Assembly (NCBI GenBank): GCA_016938135.1
Contig: JAFGVD010000007.1
Location: 19,857-83,856, forward strand
Direction: 5' to 3'
Length of the DNA stretch: 64,000 bases
DNA from: Coriobacteriia bacterium
GTDB taxonomy: Bacteria > Actinomycetota > Coriobacteriia > Anaerosomatales > Anaerosomataceae
The notes under the pieces are model-generated. The model was given only the letters and a program-made list of their open reading frames with translations, searched no databases and was not told the origin of the DNA. A program made the translations under genes and the position numbers. Shown here in pieces: positions 1-8,553 of the stretch (position 1 is the stretch's first letter; every line of letters starts with the position of its first letter).

Positions 1-455
1 AGACGAGCGTCGAGGAAGGCGCAGCGGAGAGCGATGAGGGCGATGCGGTCATAGCGCCGGTCTCCGAGGTCGATCTCGACTGGCTTGAGGGCGAGTGGAC
101 CGTGCTCACCACGCTTGTCTACATCGACAATCCGGTGATGGAGCCTGCTGCGAACCAACCGATGGCCGAGTGGGTCTGCGAGATAGACGGGTCCACGATG
201 TATCTCGTGACAGACATGCACACCTACGAAGGCACGCTCACCAGTGATGACGGTGACAACTGGAAATACGTCGCCAGCTCGACGTACGTCGATGACGGCG
301 GCATCGTCTGGACGAGCGCCATCGAGGTGGACGGCATCAAGAACAGTGACGATTCCTTCGTTGGCGAGATGCTCGGCGAGATATCGTCCGACGCGGAAGG
401 CCACCTCTATAGCGCGCAGTGGAGCCTCAACGCCGAGCGCATGGCAGGGGAGTAG
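1..455 (+). CDS. Hypothetical protein, C-terminal part only
   Basis: The reading frame is open from base 3 of the window without any stop, so this is the 3' part of a gene that starts upstream. The visible 150 residues begin with an acidic, low-complexity stretch rich in Glu, Asp, Ala and Ser, as often seen in the linker after a lipoprotein signal, and continue into a compact domain with many Tyr, Trp and Thr residues alternating with Asp. That pattern suggests a beta-rich extracytoplasmic domain, but I recognise no family. It converges on the GNAT-like gene, with only nine bases between the two stops. No function can be assigned. Confidence 0.6.
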   Translation, partial: TSVEEGAAESDEGDAVIAPVSEVDLDWLEGEWTVLTTLVYIDNPVMEPAANQPMAEWVCEIDGSTMYLVTDMHTYEGTLTSDDGDNWKYVASSTYVDDGGIVWTSAIEVDGIKNSDDSFVGEMLGEISSDAEGHLYSAQWSLNAERMAGE

Positions 456-464
456 TCGCTTCCG

Positions 465-1652
465 CTACAGCTGGTAGTCCCAGATGCGCCACTTCTTGTA
501 CTCATGCCCGCCCATGAACTCGGATGCACGGATGACGAGGTCGTTGTTCTCCAGCAGCAACGACGCATCGCAGTCCTTGTAGCCATTGGTCTTCGCGTAG
601 GCGAGCACCTCGTCGAAGAGCAGGGCGTCAGCACCCATGCGGCGGTAGCCGGGCAGTATGCCGAAGAACATCAGCCGCACGCGCGGCAGATGACGTCGCG
701 TCATGAGAAGGCGCGCGACCCGGGTGTAGTCAGAGTCGCCGTACCACTTCCAGCGAGGCTGAAGCGCCACGTTGGGATCGGGGAAGCATCCTAAAACGGC
801 GATGGGCTTGCCCTCGTGGTAAGCGAAGCGGATCAGGCCCGGATCGAGGATGAGCTTGAGTGTCTCCACGAGCATCTCGGCTTCCCAATCCGTGATGGGC
901 AGGAAGCCCCAGTTCTCGGCCCAGGCCTGGTTGTAGATATCGATGATGAGCTTGACCTCGGCCTCAAGGTCTTTGAGCACTACCGATCGCGTCTCAAGCG
1001 TGCCGCGCTTGCGTAGGGAGTTGGCGACACGCGTGAGCCGTTCATTGGCAGGCTTGGTGAGGTCGATGAGATACGCGACGTAGTCCTTGGCCTTCTCAAA
1101 GCCGTATCGCTCGATGAACTCGCCGTAATATGGCGGGTTGTACGTGTGCTCCACGTAGACGTCCTGATCGAAGCCTTCTATCAGGCACGCCTGGCGTTCA
1201 TGCGTGATATTGGAGTACTCGCCGGGGCCGCGCAGCACCTCGGCGCCATGTGCCTTGCACCAGTCGCGTGCGGCATCCAGGAGCTTTTTGGCAACCGCAT
1301 AGTCCTCGATGACCTCGAAGAAGCCGAAGAATCCGAACTTGCCGCCCCAACCCTGGTCGATACGCTCATTCACTACTGCCGAGACACGCCCGACGGGCTT
1401 ACCGTCCCGGTGCGCCATGAAGTGCGTCGCCTTCGCGGTCTTGTGGTAGGGGTGGTCGGGGGTGAGCAGGCCTGTCATGCCAAGCAGCTTGTTGCCCAGA
1501 AGATCGCCATCCAGCTGTGGCGTCCAGTGCTTGTCGCCCTTGTAGAGCTCGTAGGGGAAACGAACGAAGTCCTTGAGTCGGGGATCGCCGAGGGGTATCT
1601 CGGTGATCGTGACGTTACCCGTTGGTGTGGCCGGCTCAGATTCCCCGTTCAT
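465..1652 (-). CDS. GNAT-fold protein of the YghO-like N-acetyltransferase group
   Basis: The protein has about 395 residues. Near its N-terminus is the stretch FVRFPYELYKGDKHWTPQL, typical of a widespread, poorly characterised bacterial group annotated as GNAT acetyltransferases (YghO-like). A later PGYRRMGADALLFDE segment resembles the acetyl-CoA pyrophosphate-binding loop of GNAT enzymes. The frame is open 20 codons further upstream, but ATG at 1652 is preferred because a GGGAG ribosome site lies just before it and the family begins there. It is divergent from the acyltransferase gene. The substrate is unknown. Membership of the GNAT-like group is fairly sure; an actual acetyltransferase activity is inference. 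Confidence 0.7.
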   Translation of the reverse strand: MNGESEPATPTGNVTITEIPLGDPRLKDFVRFPYELYKGDKHWTPQLDGDLLGNKLLGMTGLLTPDHPYHKTAKATHFMAHRDGKPVGRVSAVVNERIDQGWGGKFGFFGFFEVIEDYAVAKKLLDAARDWCKAHGAEVLRGPGEYSNITHERQACLIEGFDQDVYVEHTYNPPYYGEFIERYGFEKAKDYVAYLIDLTKPANERLTRVANSLRKRGTLETRSVVLKDLEAEVKLIIDIYNQAWAENWGFLPITDWEAEMLVETLKLILDPGLIRFAYHEGKPIAVLGCFPDPNVALQPRWKWYGDSDYTRVARLLMTRRHLPRVRLMFFGILPGYRRMGADALLFDEVLAYAKTNGYKDCDASLLLENNDLVIRASEFMGGHEYKKWRIWDYQL

Positions 1653-1768
1653 CGTCGCTCCCTGATCGTTTTGATTGAAGTCTGTTGTCGAGCGTAGCAG
1701 ACACGCCGCCACCGAACGAGGGTACTGCTACACTTCATAAGGTGCCAATAGAGGAGTGATCGATCCGC

Positions 1769-2662
1769 ATGGATCTCAGTGCGATCTCGAACAGCAAATG
1801 GGCTACCGGCGTTGCGCTTGGGGTGGGCAAGATGGTCCCTCCTCGCGTGGGGCATGGGCTTGTGCGTCGAGCCGCTCTCAAGATCTCCGCCAACCGCGAT
1901 GACCCTATGGTGCAAACGATGCGCGCTAACCAGTGGATGGCGTCTCGTGGCACTCTGAGCGGGCAGGCGCTCGATGATGCGGTTCGCGATGCGTTCGCAT
2001 ATAGCGGACGCTTCCTCTACGACCTCTACCACGTCATGGAGGACCCCGATGCGCTGATGGGGATGGTCGAAGTCGATGAGACGTTCGAGCGGGTGCTCGC
2101 CGAGGCGAAGGAGGGCCCTCATGTCTACGCGGGTGTCCACCTTGGCAACTTCGACCTGATCGGCCGTGCGCTTGGCTTCAACGGCTGGAAGCAGCAACTG
2201 CTGACCGTCGCTGACCCCAATGGCGGCTACAAGTGGCAAAACGAGATGCGTGAGCGATACGGCTTCGATGTGACCCCAGTGAGCATCGAGGCGCTCAAGC
2301 ACGCATCGCGTAGACTTGCCGAGGGGGGATCGGTCACAACCGGGCTGGACCGTCCGCTTCCGGATGCGAAGCAGTTCCCGGTGTTCTTCGACAAGCCATC
2401 GTCAGTGCCGTTGCTCCACGTTCGCCTGGCCATGCGCGCGAAGGTGCCGGTCGTCGTCATCTCGGCGATGCTTGGCGAAGACGGGAAGTACCGTCTTCAG
2501 GCTTCGGAGCCGATACACATGGAGACCGGGGGGAGCACCGCTTCTGACATGCTCGCCAACGGAGAGCGCGTCTTGGTCGAGGTTGAGAAGCGCATTGAAC
2601 GTGCGCCACGCCAGTGGGCGATGACGCACCCTGTGTGGCCCGACGTGGTTGGGACAGTCTAG
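1769..2662 (+). CDS. Lysophospholipid acyltransferase family protein (LpxL/PatA-like)
   Basis: The protein has 297 residues and carries the HLGNFD form of the HxxxxD acyltransferase motif around residue 125, the general-base motif of the lysophospholipid acyltransferase superfamily. Further on come a conserved Gly-Leu-Asp-Arg segment and a hydrophobic acceptor-site region. In actinobacteria, relatives acylate phosphatidylinositol mannosides; in Gram-negatives the family includes LpxL. The protein should sit on the inner face of the membrane. It is followed by a CDP-alcohol phosphatidyltransferase and a patatin, so a phospholipid or glycolipid role is likely. The acceptor cannot be read from the sequence. 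An AGGAG lies upstream but 12 bases from the ATG, which is long. Confidence 0.8.
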   Translation: MDLSAISNSKWATGVALGVGKMVPPRVGHGLVRRAALKISANRDDPMVQTMRANQWMASRGTLSGQALDDAVRDAFAYSGRFLYDLYHVMEDPDALMGMVEVDETFERVLAEAKEGPHVYAGVHLGNFDLIGRALGFNGWKQQLLTVADPNGGYKWQNEMRERYGFDVTPVSIEALKHASRRLAEGGSVTTGLDRPLPDAKQFPVFFDKPSSVPLLHVRLAMRAKVPVVVISAMLGEDGKYRLQASEPIHMETGGSTASDMLANGERVLVEVEKRIERAPRQWAMTHPVWPDVVGTV

Positions 2663-2701
2663 TTGGAGCGCCTCTGCTGCGCATGCGAAAGGAAGGCCTG
2701 A

Positions 2702-3382
2702 ATGGGCTCTGGTATGGAAGACATCAAGAAGCACAAGCGAGTAAACGACATGCTGCTCGGTCCGCTGGAACGCCCCGCTTTGCAGTGGCTCGCCAAGCAC
2801 AGTCCCTCCTGGATCACGCCTGATGTCTTGACCACTATCGGGACACTGGCCAGTGTCGGGGTGTTCGCGGGCTATGCGCTCAGCAACCAAAGCATCTGGT
2901 GGCTGTGGTTCGTCAACCTCGGCTTCCTGGTCAACTGGTATGGCGACAGCCTCGATGGCACGCTTGCCCGCTACCGCAAGATCGAGAGGCCCAAGTTCGG
3001 CTTCTACATCGATCACACCGTGGACGCCATCAGCGAGTTCCTGACCATCATCGGCATTGGGATGTCGCCGTTTCTGCGCCTGGACATCGCTGCGTTCGCT
3101 CTCATCGGCTACCTGCTCATGAGCGTGCACGTCTACGTCCGCACGTGCGTAGACGGCGTCTTCAAGATCAGCTTCTCGAAGGTGGGACCAACCGAGATGC
3201 GCGCCATCATCGTGCTGGTGAACATCGCAATCTTCTTCGCACAGGACTTCTTCCTAAGCGAACTCGTCTTCGGTCTGCGGCCTTTCGACATCATCGGCGT
3301 TGGACTTGCCGTGGGTATGGGTATCGCCTTCTTGGTTGCGTCGTCGCGCGAAGCATTGCGTCTTGTAAGATTGGGAGAGTAG
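2702..3382 (+). CDS. CDP-alcohol phosphatidyltransferase family protein
   Basis: This 226-residue integral membrane enzyme carries the CDP-alcohol phosphotransferase signature at about residues 85-108: DGTLAR, then Gly-x3-Asp-x3-Asp (GFYIDHTVD). The Asp residues bind the metal that activates the CDP-linked lipid. The spacer between AR and G is nine residues, one longer than usual. Hydrophobic segments on both sides give about six membrane spans. Family members make phosphatidylinositol phosphate, phosphatidylglycerol phosphate or related lipids; the alcohol used here is not evident. AGGAAGG just upstream supports ATG 2702, though ATG at codon 5 is possible. It follows the acyltransferase gene and precedes the patatin, consistent with one lipid operon. 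Confidence 0.85.
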   Translation: MGSGMEDIKKHKRVNDMLLGPLERPALQWLAKHSPSWITPDVLTTIGTLASVGVFAGYALSNQSIWWLWFVNLGFLVNWYGDSLDGTLARYRKIERPKFGFYIDHTVDAISEFLTIIGIGMSPFLRLDIAAFALIGYLLMSVHVYVRTCVDGVFKISFSKVGPTEMRAIIVLVNIAIFFAQDFFLSELVFGLRPFDIIGVGLAVGMGIAFLVASSREALRLVRLGE

Positions 3383-3392
3383 GCGGCCACAG

Positions 3393-4292
3393 ATGAGCGG
3401 CATGTTCTCGCGTGGGCCTCGAAGACTGGGGGTCGCGCTGGGCGGCGGCAGCGCACGCGGCCTGGCCCATATAGGCGTTCTCAGGGTGCTTGCCGGGGCG
3501 GGACTGATCCCCTCAGCTATTGCCGGCACGAGTATGGGTTCTATCGTGGGAGCGTTCGCGGCGGCCGGCTACTCGATGGGCGAGCTTGAGCAGATCGCGG
3601 TCGAGCTGGACGTTCGCGACATGGTCTCGTTTGCCGACCTGCGTCCCGGGCGAGCGTCTCTTATCAACGGCGAGAAGGTCGAAGCGTGGTTGCGCGAGTG
3701 GCTGCCGCCCACCTTTGCCGAGCTGAAGCTGCCATTCGTGTGTGTCTCCGTGGATCTGCGCACCGGGACGGTCGTCAGGCACGCCGAGGGAGACCTCATC
3801 AAAGCGGTGCGCGCGAGCTGCTCTATCCCCGGTGTGTTCACACCGGTAGTGCGCGGCGATGAAGTCCTCGTGGACGGAGGCGTCCTGGAGCCCCTGCCGG
3901 TGTCGACGCTCAAGGCTATGCATGCATCAGATGTGCAGGTCGCGGTCACGGTGGGCAGGCTCGGCGTCCTGCGTCCGGGCTTTGGCTTTGGTGACCGTGA
4001 GCGCAGCGGTGTCCAGCGCTTGTGGAACTCGCTGGTCGACCAGGAGCAGAAGGACAAGGACAAGGAGAAGGAGCCGCGGGGCCTTCAGACCCTCAATGTC
4101 TCCCTCCAGGTCATGCAGCGGGAGCTGGAGCGCCCGGCGATGGAAATGGCCGACGTCGTCGTGGCACCGGATGTAGCGGCGTTCGACGGACACGAGTTCC
4201 TCGAGGCCGAGCGGCTCATCGCTCTCGGTGAGCAGGCTGGCGAGAACGCCCTTCCCGCGGTCCTGCGGCGCCTGGGCGTCAGTCCACGCTGA
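3393..4292 (+). CDS. Patatin-like phospholipase family protein (RssA-like)
   Basis: The 299-residue protein has all patatin hallmarks: the oxyanion-hole glycine loop GGGSARGLAHIGVL, the nucleophile elbow GTSMGS, and the catalytic Asp in VDGGVLEPLP. The Ser-Asp dyad is therefore intact and the protein should hydrolyse acyl esters of lipids. A charged Lys/Glu/Asp run (about residues 212-226) is an unusual insertion between the catalytic core and the C-terminal helix. It is only ten bases downstream of the CDP-alcohol phosphatidyltransferase gene, so co-transcription and a role in membrane lipid turnover are likely. No signal peptide is visible, so it is probably cytoplasmic or peripheral. Confidence 0.87.
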   Translation: MSGMFSRGPRRLGVALGGGSARGLAHIGVLRVLAGAGLIPSAIAGTSMGSIVGAFAAAGYSMGELEQIAVELDVRDMVSFADLRPGRASLINGEKVEAWLREWLPPTFAELKLPFVCVSVDLRTGTVVRHAEGDLIKAVRASCSIPGVFTPVVRGDEVLVDGGVLEPLPVSTLKAMHASDVQVAVTVGRLGVLRPGFGFGDRERSGVQRLWNSLVDQEQKDKDKEKEPRGLQTLNVSLQVMQRELERPAMEMADVVVAPDVAAFDGHEFLEAERLIALGEQAGENALPAVLRRLGVSPR

Positions 4293-4354
4293 TCTCGCGG
4301 GTCTCGGCACGCTACCTGCTACCATGTGCGAGTCGTCGTCTCGAGGAGGAACGC

Positions 4355-4981
4355 GTGCCAGCTGCAGCCAAGCCCCGTTTCAGGAATACGCTCTATATCG
4401 CCATAGCACTGCTCGGTGTCTTGACCGCAGTGCTGGTCGCGCTGATCCCGCCGGATGAGAAACTGGGCGGAATGGTGCGCCTTGTGATGACGCACGGGGC
4501 TTCGACATGGGTCAACATGGCAACCTTCACGCTGGCAGGAGTGCTTGGTCTGGTCTTCGTCACGGGAGCGGCGTCCACCCGTCGCTGGGGTGAGGCGTTC
4601 CGCTGGATATCGTTCCCGCTCTGGATCATCAACTCCGCGTTGGGCCTGCTCTCGATGAAGCTCATCTGGGGCGGCATCTTGTGGGATGAGCCCCGTCTCA
4701 TGATGACCTTCGGGCTTCTCGCCGCCGCGGCTGTCGTCCTGGCGCTCCAGCTTGTGTTCGACGCGCCAAAGCTCACTGCTGTGCTGGACGCGACGCTTGC
4801 TGGCGGACTGTGGGCACTCGTGCTGCTGTTGCCCAACCTCTTCCACCCGGACAGCCCGGTCTTCAGCTCTGGCAACTGGGCGTTTATCGGGCCGTTCCTC
4901 GGCATCGTGGCAGCGCTGCTGGCGATCGCAGCGTGCATCGCGGTGCTCATCGCCCGCAGGCCTGAGCCCGCGGGCGAGTAG
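4355..4981 (+). CDS. Multi-pass membrane protein, possibly a divergent CcmC-like protein
   Basis: The protein has 208 residues with about six hydrophobic segments. GTG 4355 is chosen because AGGAGG lies directly upstream. I do not firmly recognise it. Two segments recall the heme-handling protein CcmC: a His-containing helix start (RLVMTHGASTWVNM, compare the conserved periplasmic His of CcmC) and WGGILWDEPRLMMTF, which resembles the tryptophan-rich WGxxWxWDxRL loop. The full WWD motif is not present, so heme handling is only a hypothesis. The preceding gene is the patatin 62 bases upstream and the next gene is convergent. Confidence 0.6.
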   Translation: MPAAAKPRFRNTLYIAIALLGVLTAVLVALIPPDEKLGGMVRLVMTHGASTWVNMATFTLAGVLGLVFVTGAASTRRWGEAFRWISFPLWIINSALGLLSMKLIWGGILWDEPRLMMTFGLLAAAAVVLALQLVFDAPKLTAVLDATLAGGLWALVLLLPNLFHPDSPVFSSGNWAFIGPFLGIVAALLAIAACIAVLIARRPEPAGE

Positions 4982-4990
4982 TCCCGGACC

Positions 4991-6181
4991 CTAGCCTACG
5001 ACTCCGAGCTCCTTGCCGATCCTGGCGAAGGTCTCCAGCACGTAGTCCATCTGCTCATCGGTGTGCGACGCCATGTAGCTGGTGCGCAGAAGTGCCCGAC
5101 CCGCGGGGACCGCAGGTGGACGCACAGGGTTCACGAAGATCCCTTCGTCGAGCAGGCGCTTCCAAAACGCGAACACCAGCATCTCATCTCCGAGGATGAT
5201 GGGGATCACAGGCGTCTCGCTGGTGCCCAGGTCGAAGCCCAGATCACGGTAGCCCTTCTGCATGCGCGTGGTGATCTCCCACAGGCGCTCGCGGTGCTGC
5301 GGTTCGCTCTCCATCACATCGAGCGAGCCCAGGCATGCGCCCACCGAGGCGGGAGACATGGCTGCCGAGAAGATGAACGGGCGCGAGTTGTGCCGTATGT
5401 AGTCGATCACTTTCGCATCGCCGGCGATGAAGCCGCCAAGCGACGCGAAGCTCTTGGAGAACGTCCCCATGATGAGGTCGACATCGTCGGTGACACCGAA
5501 GTGGGCCGCTGTGCCCTCGCCCCTGGGGCCGAGCACGCCGCTGGCATGTGCGTCATCCACCATCAGTCGGGCGCCGAACTCCTTGCAGATCTCGATCATC
5601 TCGGGCAGAGGAGCGACGTCTCCCTCCATGCTGAACACGCCGTCCACGACCACGAGGGTGCCCCCGTGTGCGTTGGACCCCAGTGATGCCAGCGTCTTGC
5701 GTAGGCTCACCAGGTTGTTGTGCTCGAAGCGGGACACCTTGCCGTAGGACAGCTTGCAGCCGTCGTAGATGCTTGCGTGATCGTCTTTATCGATGACGAC
5801 GTTGTCGTGTCGGCCGACGATGGCCGAGATGGTGCCCAGGTTCGTCTGGAAGCCCGTGGAGAAGACCAGGGTCGCCTCTTTGCCCACGAATGCGGCTAGA
5901 CGCTGCTCCAGCTCCTCGTGGATGGAGAAGTTCCCGTTGAGCAGGCGGGAGCCGGTGCAGCTTGGGCCGAACTTCTCCAGGGCGTCATGCGCCCTTTTGC
6001 GTACGTGGGGGTGGGTGGTCAGGCCCAGGTAGTTGTTCGAGCCCAGCATGATGAGCTCGCGACCGTCCATGAGGACTTTGGAGTCTGATTCGGACTCGAT
6101 CACTCGGAAGTAAGGGTAGTATCCAGACGCTTTCGCATCGTCAGCGTCGGTGTAGTCAAGGCACTTCTGGAAGATGTCCAT
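4991..6181 (-). CDS. Alpha-oxoamine synthase family PLP enzyme, serine palmitoyltransferase-like
   Basis: The roughly 396-residue enzyme belongs to fold-type I PLP enzymes that condense an amino acid with an acyl-CoA. Visible are SNNYLGLTTHPHV, the CTGSRLLNGN substrate loop, the PLP-stacking His in DKDDHASIYDG, the Asp/His pair in VDDAHASGVLG, and the internal aldimine Lys in GTFSKSFASLGGF. The SKSFASLGG form is closer to serine palmitoyltransferase-like members than to BioF or Kbl as I know them, but the substrate cannot be settled by eye. ATG 6181 is preferred over the longer frame because GGGGAG precedes it. It ends nine bases from the convergent membrane protein gene. Confidence 0.8.
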   Translation of the reverse strand: MDIFQKCLDYTDADDAKASGYYPYFRVIESESDSKVLMDGRELIMLGSNNYLGLTTHPHVRKRAHDALEKFGPSCTGSRLLNGNFSIHEELEQRLAAFVGKEATLVFSTGFQTNLGTISAIVGRHDNVVIDKDDHASIYDGCKLSYGKVSRFEHNNLVSLRKTLASLGSNAHGGTLVVVDGVFSMEGDVAPLPEMIEICKEFGARLMVDDAHASGVLGPRGEGTAAHFGVTDDVDLIMGTFSKSFASLGGFIAGDAKVIDYIRHNSRPFIFSAAMSPASVGACLGSLDVMESEPQHRERLWEITTRMQKGYRDLGFDLGTSETPVIPIILGDEMLVFAFWKRLLDEGIFVNPVRPPAVPAGRALLRTSYMASHTDEQMDYVLETFARIGKELGVVG

Positions 6182-6301
6182 CGAGCTCCCCTCGGGACAC
6201 GGGTGTTTTTGCATACCTCGCTATTCTAGCCGTTTCAGTCGCGGTCATGTTGGTCGGTGTTCCTTCCCAAGCGCGGCAACGGCGCGTACTATGGCTCTAC
6301 A

Positions 6302-6440
6302 ACCGAACACGGGTCCTGGGTGCTCGACGCTGTCGAGAGAATAGGGAAGTCGGTGAGATTCCGACGCGGACCCGCCACTGTGATGAGGCGCACATGCCTC
6401 TAAGTCAGGAGACCTGCCCAGGATCTGCGACGCGGCCTTC
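6302..6440 (+). promoter_or_regulatory. Cobalamin riboswitch upstream of btuF
   Basis: The segment holds the conserved cobalamin aptamer core in order: AGGGAAGTCGGTGAGATTCC (about 6343-6362), then GACCCGCCACTGT, and the B12-box-like end AGTCAGGAGACCTGCC (about 6403-6418). The outer boundaries are estimated. It precedes a cobalamin uptake operon and is followed by an intrinsic terminator, so binding of adenosylcobalamin is expected to stop transcription. Confidence 0.93.
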
Positions 6441-6496
6441 GAGGTGGAGGCACGGTCGCTGCCACGTGCATGCGTTCCGGCAGACCGAACACCTTG

Positions 6497-6530
6497 AAGA
6501 CTCTCGCATCGGCGAGGGTCTTTTCGTGTT
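6497..6530 (+). terminator. Intrinsic terminator of the cobalamin riboswitch
   Basis: AAGACTCTCGC pairs with GCGAGGGTCTT across a four-base ATCG loop (one G-U pair), followed by TTTTCGTGTTTT. It lies between the aptamer and the btuF ribosome site, where the expression platform of a transcription-terminating riboswitch would be. Confidence 0.8.
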
Positions 6531-6587
6531 TTCGGCCCGCGTTCGGCGGAATGTCGGGAATGTATGGACGGACGCAGGAGGAATGGA

Positions 6588-7529
6588 ATGAAAGCTAGAG
6601 TTGGAACCAAGAGCCGCATCGCGGCGACGTTGCTGGCGCTCATGTTGCTGGCAACGGCGCTCACCGGATGCGGCAGTGCTGCACAGGACGAGGAGGCCGA
6701 GGCCCCCAAGACCGCGGCGTTCCCTGTCACGGTGACAGATGACGCCGGCCGAGAAGTGACGGTCGACGCAAAGCCGGAGCGCATAGTGTCGCTGGCTCCC
6801 GCAAACACGGAGATCCTGTACGGACTGGGAGCTCTCGACCGTGTGGTCGGGGTCACCACCTACGACGACTACCCGCCCGAGGTGGCCACGCTTGAGAAGG
6901 TGGGCGACTTCGTCGGTCCCAACCTTGAGGCGATAGCCGCTCTCGATCCCGACCTCGTGCTGGTGACCACTGGCGTGCAGGCCGAGATCATCTCGCAGAT
7001 CGAGGCGCTGGGTGCTACGGTCATCGCGGTAGACCCGCAGAACCTGGACGCTCTCTATGTGTCCATAGCCACGGTTGGCGACGCCATCGGCGAGCCGGCC
7101 AAGGCCGAGGAGGTCGTCTCGGAGATGCAGCGCGAGCTGGCCGCTATCCAGGAGGCTATCGATGCCGCGCCCGTGCGCTGCTTCATCGAGATCGCGCAAG
7201 ACCCGCTCTACACTGCAGGTGCAGGAACGCTGCTCAATGACCTCATCGAGCAGGCCGGTGGCGAGAACGTCGTCGTGCAGGAGGGCTATGTGGGCTACTC
7301 CGTGGAGCAGCTGCTGACCGATGATCCCGAGGTCTACCTTGCGACCCTCGGCTCGATGAGCGACCCTGCCGATCTTGCCAACAGGCCCGGCTACGAAGGT
7401 CTTTCTGCCGTCAAGAACGGTCGTGTGGCGGTCCTCGAGGACAATCTGGTGAGCCGCCCCGGTCCGCGTGTCATCCAGGGAGTGCGCCAGATCGCCGAGG
7501 CGTTGCACCCGGAAGCGTTCGGAAACTAG
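6588..7529 (+). CDS. btuF: Cobalamin ABC transporter substrate-binding lipoprotein
   Basis: The 313-residue precursor has a basic start, a hydrophobic core and a lipobox (LTGC), so it is a membrane-anchored lipoprotein. It then shows the periplasmic-binding family start PVTVTDDAGREVTVDAKPERIVSLAPANTEILYGLG, here best seen as its pieces DDAGREVTV and RIVSLAPANTE. It should capture corrinoids, or possibly ferric siderophores, for the BtuCD channel. The cobalamin riboswitch upstream and cobO downstream decide for B12. AGGAGG six bases before ATG 6588 fixes the start, eight codons inside the longest frame. The stop is one base before the btuC start. Confidence 0.9.
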   Translation: MKARVGTKSRIAATLLALMLLATALTGCGSAAQDEEAEAPKTAAFPVTVTDDAGREVTVDAKPERIVSLAPANTEILYGLGALDRVVGVTTYDDYPPEVATLEKVGDFVGPNLEAIAALDPDLVLVTTGVQAEIISQIEALGATVIAVDPQNLDALYVSIATVGDAIGEPAKAEEVVSEMQRELAAIQEAIDAAPVRCFIEIAQDPLYTAGAGTLLNDLIEQAGGENVVVQEGYVGYSVEQLLTDDPEVYLATLGSMSDPADLANRPGYEGLSAVKNGRVAVLEDNLVSRPGPRVIQGVRQIAEALHPEAFGN

Positions 7530-7530
7530 C

Positions 7531-8553
7531 GTGAGCACCGCTCCCGGATCGGCGCGCAGGCGCCTCGCAATCGCGACCCTAGGGGTCTTGCTGCTGGTTG
7601 CGATGGTGCTCGCCGTCGGTCTGGGCGCGGTGAACGTGAGTCCCGCCGATACCATCTCGGCAATCGCACGCGGTATCCGCGGAGAGCAGCTCGTGCAGTC
7701 GGACGCCGTCATCTGGCAGTTGCGTCTGCCGCGCGTGTTGTTGGCGGCACTGGTGGGTTCCGCGCTGGCGCTTGCCGGAGTGCTCTACCAGGCGCTGTTC
7801 AAGAATCCGCTTGCCGACCCGTACATCCTCGGTGTCTCGTCCGGCGCGGGTCTGGGTGCGACCATCGCATTCGTCGCTGCCGGCACGAGCTTCGCAAGCC
7901 GCTCCTTCGGGGTCCCGGTGGGGGCGTTTTTGGGAGCGCTTCTGACCATCGCGTTCGTGGTGCGTCTGGCGTCTCGCGCGGGCCGGGCGGACACGGTGTC
8001 GCTTCTGCTGGCGGGCGTTGCCATCTCATACACGCTGTCGGCGGTCACGTCGTTTCTGATGGTGGTGTTCCGCAACTCCATGCAGTCGGTGGTCTTCTGG
8101 ATGATGGGCGGACTCACATCCGCCTCATGGCAGAACGTGTGGGTCGTCTCGGTCATGTTCACCATCGGTGCGGTCGTCCCCATCTTCTACGCGCGGGAAC
8201 TCGACATCATGCTGCTTGGCGACGAGCGTGCAGGTCAACTGGGCGTCAACGTGGAGCGCTTCAAGCTCATCGTGCTCGCCGCAGCATCCCTTGTGGTGGC
8301 CGCCGCCGTGTCGGTCTCAGGGCTTATCGGCTTTGTGGGCCTCATGACGCCGCATATGGCGCGGTTGGTCCTTGGCCCCGATCATCGGCTCTTGCTGCCC
8401 GCTTCCACGCTTGCAGGTGCCATCGTGATGGTGCTCGCCGACCTTGCTGCCAGGACGGTCCTGGCTCCTGTCGAGATACCCGTCGGGATCGTCACGGCTG
8501 TCCTGGGCGGGCCCTTCTTCCTGTGGCTCCTTGTTCGTAAGGAGCGCCGATGA
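7531..8553 (+). CDS. btuC: Cobalamin ABC transporter permease (FecCD/BtuC family)
   Basis: The protein has about 340 residues and ten or so hydrophobic helices, as expected for a FecCD-type permease. Family segments visible include LRLPRVLLAALVGSALALAG near residue 60, the NPLADPYILGVSSGAGLGA loop, and GLIGFVGLMTPHMARLVLG, the region that contacts the ATPase. GTG 7531, directly after the btuF stop, is chosen over the longer frame that would overlap btuF. It moves the corrinoid delivered by BtuF across the membrane. Its last codon overlaps the btuD start (ATGA), so translation of the two is coupled. Confidence 0.9.
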   Translation: MSTAPGSARRRLAIATLGVLLLVAMVLAVGLGAVNVSPADTISAIARGIRGEQLVQSDAVIWQLRLPRVLLAALVGSALALAGVLYQALFKNPLADPYILGVSSGAGLGATIAFVAAGTSFASRSFGVPVGAFLGALLTIAFVVRLASRAGRADTVSLLLAGVAISYTLSAVTSFLMVVFRNSMQSVVFWMMGGLTSASWQNVWVVSVMFTIGAVVPIFYARELDIMLLGDERAGQLGVNVERFKLIVLAAASLVVAAAVSVSGLIGFVGLMTPHMARLVLGPDHRLLLPASTLAGAIVMVLADLAARTVLAPVEIPVGIVTAVLGGPFFLWLLVRKERR

